A stretch of 64,000 bases of DNA, taken from positions 41,333 through 105,332 of the forward strand of contig NZ_JANUXN010000015.1 in assembly GCF_025699485.1 (NCBI RefSeq), written 5' to 3'. Shown piece by piece: positions 60,841 through 64,000 of this stretch (the stretch's first letter is position 1; every line of letters starts with the position of its first letter). The translations under genes and the position numbers were made by a program. The notes beneath the pieces are model-generated. The model was not told the DNA's origin and did not search any database. It worked only from the letters and a program-made list of their open reading frames with translations. Source of the DNA: Thauera carbonicopians (GTDB taxonomy: Bacteria; Pseudomonadota; Gammaproteobacteria; Burkholderiales; Rhodocyclaceae).

Positions 60841-61867
60841 GGGCGGCTTCCTTTTCGGGCAGGTAGCGCGCACCGGTCTGCTTGAAGCGGCGGCAACTGA
60901 ACAGCACGTCGTGCGGCGCCGCATCCAGGCCCAGGCGGGCGGCGATGTCGTCGCGGGCGGCGAGCACTTCGTCGCGGGCGTGGCCGTGGATCATGCAGAA
61001 CAGGTTGTAGGGCCAGTCCGGCAGCACCCGGCGGCGGCGGTAGCACAGCGTCACCGCCGGCTCGCGCGCCAGGCGGCGGCCCAGTTCGCTGACTTGCTCG
61101 TCCGGGATGTCCCACACGCACATCGCGTTGGCGCCCAGACCGAGCTCATGGTGGCGCACCACCACGCCCAGGCGGCGGACGAGGCCATTGGCCAGCCAGC
61201 CTTCGATCAGTTCGATCGCCATGGTTTCAGTGACTCCGGCCTGCTCGCCCAATTCGGCATAGGGACGCGGCGCCAAAGGCAAGCCGGCCTGCAGCACGGT
61301 GGCGAGCCTTCGCTCGATGTCGGACAGGGAGCAAGCTGCGGCCGGCGGCAATGCCGATGCAGCGGAATGGCAGGCTGCCCGCCGCTGCCCTTCGGCGCCG
61401 AGATCGAAGCCGAGGTCGATGTGGTATTCCTCTTCCAGCGGCAGCACGATGACGCTGCAGCCGGTGTCGCGCTCGATGCCTGCGACCACCTCGTGCAGAT
61501 GCTGCTCCGATGCGGCGGTGACGACGAACCACAGGTTGTAGTGGTGTTCGCGCTGGTAGTTGTGGTTGATCGCCGCCTCGCGGCTGACGCGGGCGGCAAT
61601 CTCTTCGAGCCGCCCGGGCGCTGCGGCCAGCGCAGCCAATGCGCTGGCGCCCAGCCGGCGCGGTGCGAACACGGCACCGACGCGGCTCACCACGCCTTCG
61701 CCGATCAGGCGGCGGTAGGCGGCGATCACTTCGGCTTCGTCCAGATCGACGGCTTCGCCGATGCGGGCGAAGGGCTGCGGCTCGCACGGGAAGCCGCGCT
61801 GCCATTCGTTGAGCAGGCGGAAGGCGGTCGCGTCGACCGCGCCTGGCAGGGTGATGGCGCGCGGCAT
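60833..61867 (-). CDS. nirDL: NirDL fusion, siroheme decarboxylase
   Basis: 344 aa carrying two AsnC/Lrp-like units: unit 1 (~1-165) with INHNYQREHHYNLWFVVTA (NirD-like) and unit 2 (~190-344) with LCYRRRRVLPDWPYNLFCMIHG (NirL-like). In Pseudomonas nirD and nirL are separate or fused depending on species; the fusion is usual in many betaproteobacteria. Overlaps nirF by ATGA and nirG by 8 bases. Confidence 0.88.
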   Translation of the reverse strand: MPRAITLPGAVDATAFRLLNEWQRGFPCEPQPFARIGEAVDLDEAEVIAAYRRLIGEGVVSRVGAVFAPRRLGASALAALAAAPGRLEEIAARVSREAAINHNYQREHHYNLWFVVTAASEQHLHEVVAGIERDTGCSVIVLPLEEEYHIDLGFDLGAEGQRRAACHSAASALPPAAACSLSDIERRLATVLQAGLPLAPRPYAELGEQAGVTETMAIELIEGWLANGLVRRLGVVVRHHELGLGANAMCVWDIPDEQVSELGRRLAREPAVTLCYRRRRVLPDWPYNLFCMIHGHARDEVLAARDDIAARLGLDAAPHDVLFSCRRFKQTGARYLPEKEAAHV

Positions 61868-63108
61868 CAGAAGCCCGTCCGTGCAGCGCGCGTGGTGAAG
61901 AAGATGCCGCTGGGGCTGGCGGAATCGAAGCCGCCGATCTGCTGCTTGGTGGCGGTGTCGTAGATGACGACCTTGTTGTCGTCGCGCGCCGACAGCCAGA
62001 CTTCGTGCCCCTTGGACAGGAACTCCATGTGCAGGATGCCGCGCCCCGGTTGCAGCGTGTGCGTGACCTTGCCGCTGACGGTGTCGATGACCTGCACCCA
62101 GCCGTTGTCGGGGAAGGCGAAATTCACCCAGATCTCGCGGCCGTCGGGACGCGCCATGACAAACACCGGCTGGCTGCGAACCGGCACACGGGCCACTTCC
62201 TGCCAGCTCTCGGTATCGACCACCAGCACCTCGTGGCGGCCGATGGCCGGGAGGTAAGCCTTGCCGCCCGCCACCGACCAGCCGCGCAGGTGGGGCATCT
62301 TGAACACCGGCAGCGGCTCCTCGCCCCTGCCGTAGCCGGCGAGGATCTTGCGGCTGCCCTGCTCAGGGTTCCACAGGTCGAGCATCGCCAGGCCGTCTTC
62401 ACCGAACAGGCCGGCGATGTAGTGGCGGCCGTTGGGCGTCACCAGCGCATCGTAGGGCTGATTGCCACCGGCGAAGCGCTGCGTCTGCGGGTTCTTCGGA
62501 TCGGAGAAATCGGTGATCCAGATCTCGCCCGCCTCGAACAGCGAATAGATGAAGCGCCTGCCCGGCAGGTCGGCCAGGCCGACGACCTTGGAGCGCAGGC
62601 CGCCTTCGGTGATCGCCGGCACTTCGGCGAGCAGTTCGAGGGTGTCGGCGTCGAAGGCCTTGACGCCGCCCGGCGCATAGTTCTGGGCGACGATCAGGCG
62701 GCCGTCGTGCGAGATCGAACCGCCAATGGAGTTGCCCGCCTGCAGCACACGGCCGACGATCCTTGCCTGCAGCAGGTCGACCTTGGTCAACCCGCCGTCG
62801 CGGCCGAACACGAAGGCATGGCGCGCATCGCGCGAGAACACCACCGAAGCGTGCGATAGGTCGCCCAGGCCTTCGACGGTGGCAAGCACCGAGCGGCCGC
62901 TCGTCTCGACGATCTTGACCCGGCCGTCGGCACGCTCGATGACCACGCCCAGATCGCCGGTGCCGCGCAGCGAGGAGTCCGAGGCAGCAGCGCCCGGCGC
63001 GGCGGCAGGTGTGACCGTGGAGCAGGCAGACAACAGCCAGACGATCGCCGGCAGGATCGCCGCCCACAGGAGGGGCGGCGCGAGACGTACCGTGCTTTGC
63101 GAGGACAT
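61867..63108 (-). CDS. nirF: NirF, heme d1 biosynthesis protein
   Basis: 413 aa. Lipoprotein-type signal with lipobox LLSAC (~residue 29), then an eight-bladed WD/cytochrome d1-like propeller (DGRVKIVETSGRSVLATVEGLGDLSHASVVFSRDARHAFVFGRDGGLTKVDL, QNYAPGGVKAFDADTLELLAEVPA, GRGILHMEFLSKGHEVWLSARDDNKVVIYDT). Acts in the periplasm late in d1 maturation. Confidence 0.92.
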   Translation of the reverse strand: MSSQSTVRLAPPLLWAAILPAIVWLLSACSTVTPAAAPGAAASDSSLRGTGDLGVVIERADGRVKIVETSGRSVLATVEGLGDLSHASVVFSRDARHAFVFGRDGGLTKVDLLQARIVGRVLQAGNSIGGSISHDGRLIVAQNYAPGGVKAFDADTLELLAEVPAITEGGLRSKVVGLADLPGRRFIYSLFEAGEIWITDFSDPKNPQTQRFAGGNQPYDALVTPNGRHYIAGLFGEDGLAMLDLWNPEQGSRKILAGYGRGEEPLPVFKMPHLRGWSVAGGKAYLPAIGRHEVLVVDTESWQEVARVPVRSQPVFVMARPDGREIWVNFAFPDNGWVQVIDTVSGKVTHTLQPGRGILHMEFLSKGHEVWLSARDDNKVVIYDTATKQQIGGFDSASPSGIFFTTRAARTGF

Positions 63109-63163
63109 CGGAAGACTCCGGTTGCGAGTTGAATGCTGGGCTTGGCTGCGGCGGGCTTGCGGT

Positions 63164-63553
63164 TCAGCGGGCCGGCGGCAGGCCTTCGTCGGGCGGGAAG
63201 CCGCGCATCAGTTGATCGACGATCCATTGGGCCTCGGCCTCGCTGACGATGCTGCGGAAAGGCGGCATCGGCGTGCCCGGCCGGCCGCTGAAGACGGTGG
63301 CAACGAGGCCTTCGAAAGGCTTGTCGGCCAGCACGTCCGGCGTCAGCGCCGGGCCCAAGCCGCCTGCCAGGGTCAAGCCATGACAGGAGCCACAGTCCTG
63401 GCGCACGATGTGGATCAGCTCGCGCGCGCGTTGAGCCTCGGGGGCGGCCACTGCCGACTGCGCTTCCTGCGCTGATGCCGAGGCAAAGGCTGCGACCAAG
63501 GCGGCGCCGATGAAGACGGCAACATGAGCAAACAGTGGTGGGATTTTCATCAC
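63164..63553 (-). CDS. nirC: NirC, c-type cytochrome
   Basis: 129 aa with a signal peptide (FIGAALVAAFASASAQ) and one heme site CGSCH near residue 67; the axial Met is probably in GTPMPPF. In nir operons this monoheme protein donates electrons to heme d1 formation or to the reductase. First gene of nirC-F-DL-G-H here. No FNR/Dnr box could be found to its right. Confidence 0.88.
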   Translation of the reverse strand: MMKIPPLFAHVAVFIGAALVAAFASASAQEAQSAVAAPEAQRARELIHIVRQDCGSCHGLTLAGGLGPALTPDVLADKPFEGLVATVFSGRPGTPMPPFRSIVSEAEAQWIVDQLMRGFPPDEGLPPAR

Positions 63554-64000
63554 GCATTCCGTTGGCAGGGTTATGAGCGACAGGATGGCGATATGGGCAA
63601 GGCCGCGCCTTGACTCGCATCAACCCATGCTCGGAGGCCACGCCAGAACATTTCCACCGCTGTACCCACAAGCACCACCACCAAGCCGCGCAACCGCTTT
63701 CCGATGCCGCAACGAAGTTTTCCACCAGATCGTCGATCGATCACGAATCGGCCTGCAGCAGCACACACGGTAACAAGGGCCACTTCACCTGGATCAGTCC
63801 CTACCGTCCAGAGCCGACGGGAAACACTGATTACTTCAACCTCACTTTTTCCTCAACGCAGCTCTATTGAGTAAGAATCCCTAACAAATGACAAAGAGGG
63901 CTGTTTACCCGTGATTTCATTTGTTAAGGAAGCGCTGAATAAATCGCTTTCATCGGTGCTGAATCATTTCTAAGCATGCTTCGTCGCTGGCTCCATCAAT
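63554..64000. other. Region right of nirC, no convincing gene
   Basis: 447 bases. Short frames (up to 86 codons) have no recognisable product. Bases 63882-63926 form an inverted repeat and 63927 onward looks like the outer end of an insertion sequence. The promoter of the nir operon should be in the left half but was not identified. Confidence 0.45.
63882..63926. repeat. 10-bp inverted repeat
   Basis: TAACAAATGA (63882-63891) and TCATTTGTTA (63917-63926) with a 25-base spacer; extending to CCCTAACAAATGA / TCATTTGTTAAGG with one mismatch. GGAAGCGCTGAATAAATCG begins right after it. Confidence 0.6.

Noticed and set aside
63820..63850. Possible FNR/Dnr box for the nir operon (TTGAAGTAATCAG on the minus strand)
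   Set aside because: Spacing between half-sites is one base short and the outer positions do not match TTGAT-N4-ATCAA.

Overview
The window comes from a GC-rich, denitrifying betaproteobacterium, most likely Rhodocyclales (Thauera/Azoarcus/Aromatoleum-like). The evidence is a heme d1 assembly operon (nirC-F-DL-G-H), a 5-carboxymethyl-2-hydroxymuconate isomerase of aromatic catabolism, and dense metal-uptake functions. No tRNA, rRNA, CRISPR array or complete IS element was seen.

Bases 1-20880 are an iron-regulated metallophore island. On the minus strand lie a TonB-dependent receptor (cut by the window edge) and a two-gene operon that looks like prodigiosin pigD-pigE: a ThDP enzyme and an acyl-thioester reductase/aminotransferase fusion. 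On the plus strand is a thiocarboxylate-forming operon (MoeZ-like adenylyltransferase/rhodanese, JAMM protease, ThiS-like carrier, CoA-transferase-like protein, AMP ligase, acyl-CoA dehydrogenase, MFS transporter, GH88-like hydrolase). Then come an AraC/PchR-type regulator and a methyltransferase/FptX-like permease operon. The sulfur cassette resembles the PDTC and thioquinolobactin siderophore clusters, but joining it to PigD/PigE-like enzymes is, as far as I know, undescribed. All four transcription units carry the same 28-bp tandem operator next to a Fur-like site, so they form one regulon. The right edge (20.9-21.3 kb) holds wreckage: a piece of an MFS gene fused to the remains of a MazEF-type toxin-antitoxin pair.

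From 21.3 to 39.9 kb the genes look like chromosomal housekeeping and accessory functions: a TrpXYZ-like ABC importer, an SOS-controlled dnaE2, a DASS anion transporter, an Mla/Mce lipid-transport operon, a yhiI-rbbA-yhhJ-like export operon, an old-yellow-enzyme oxidoreductase and the isomerase.

From 40.0 to 51.6 kb: a decayed LprI-like gene, a FecI-FecR-FecA signalling and uptake set with a tightly coupled ABC exporter and DUF4857-like protein, a MocR regulator divergent from a PNPOx-like flavoprotein, and an MFS transporter.

Bases 51.8-59.7 kb form one operon: DUF2478 protein, FecCD-type permease, ATPase, TonB receptor, periplasmic binding protein, methyltransferase and a DUF364/DUF4213 protein. 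Its promoter overlaps a near-consensus ModE box, so I propose TonB-dependent uptake of a molybdenum (or tungsten) chelate rather than iron. A perfect 12-bp hairpin separates it from the convergent nir operon (59.8-63.6 kb). The last 450 bases hold an inverted repeat and possibly an IS end.
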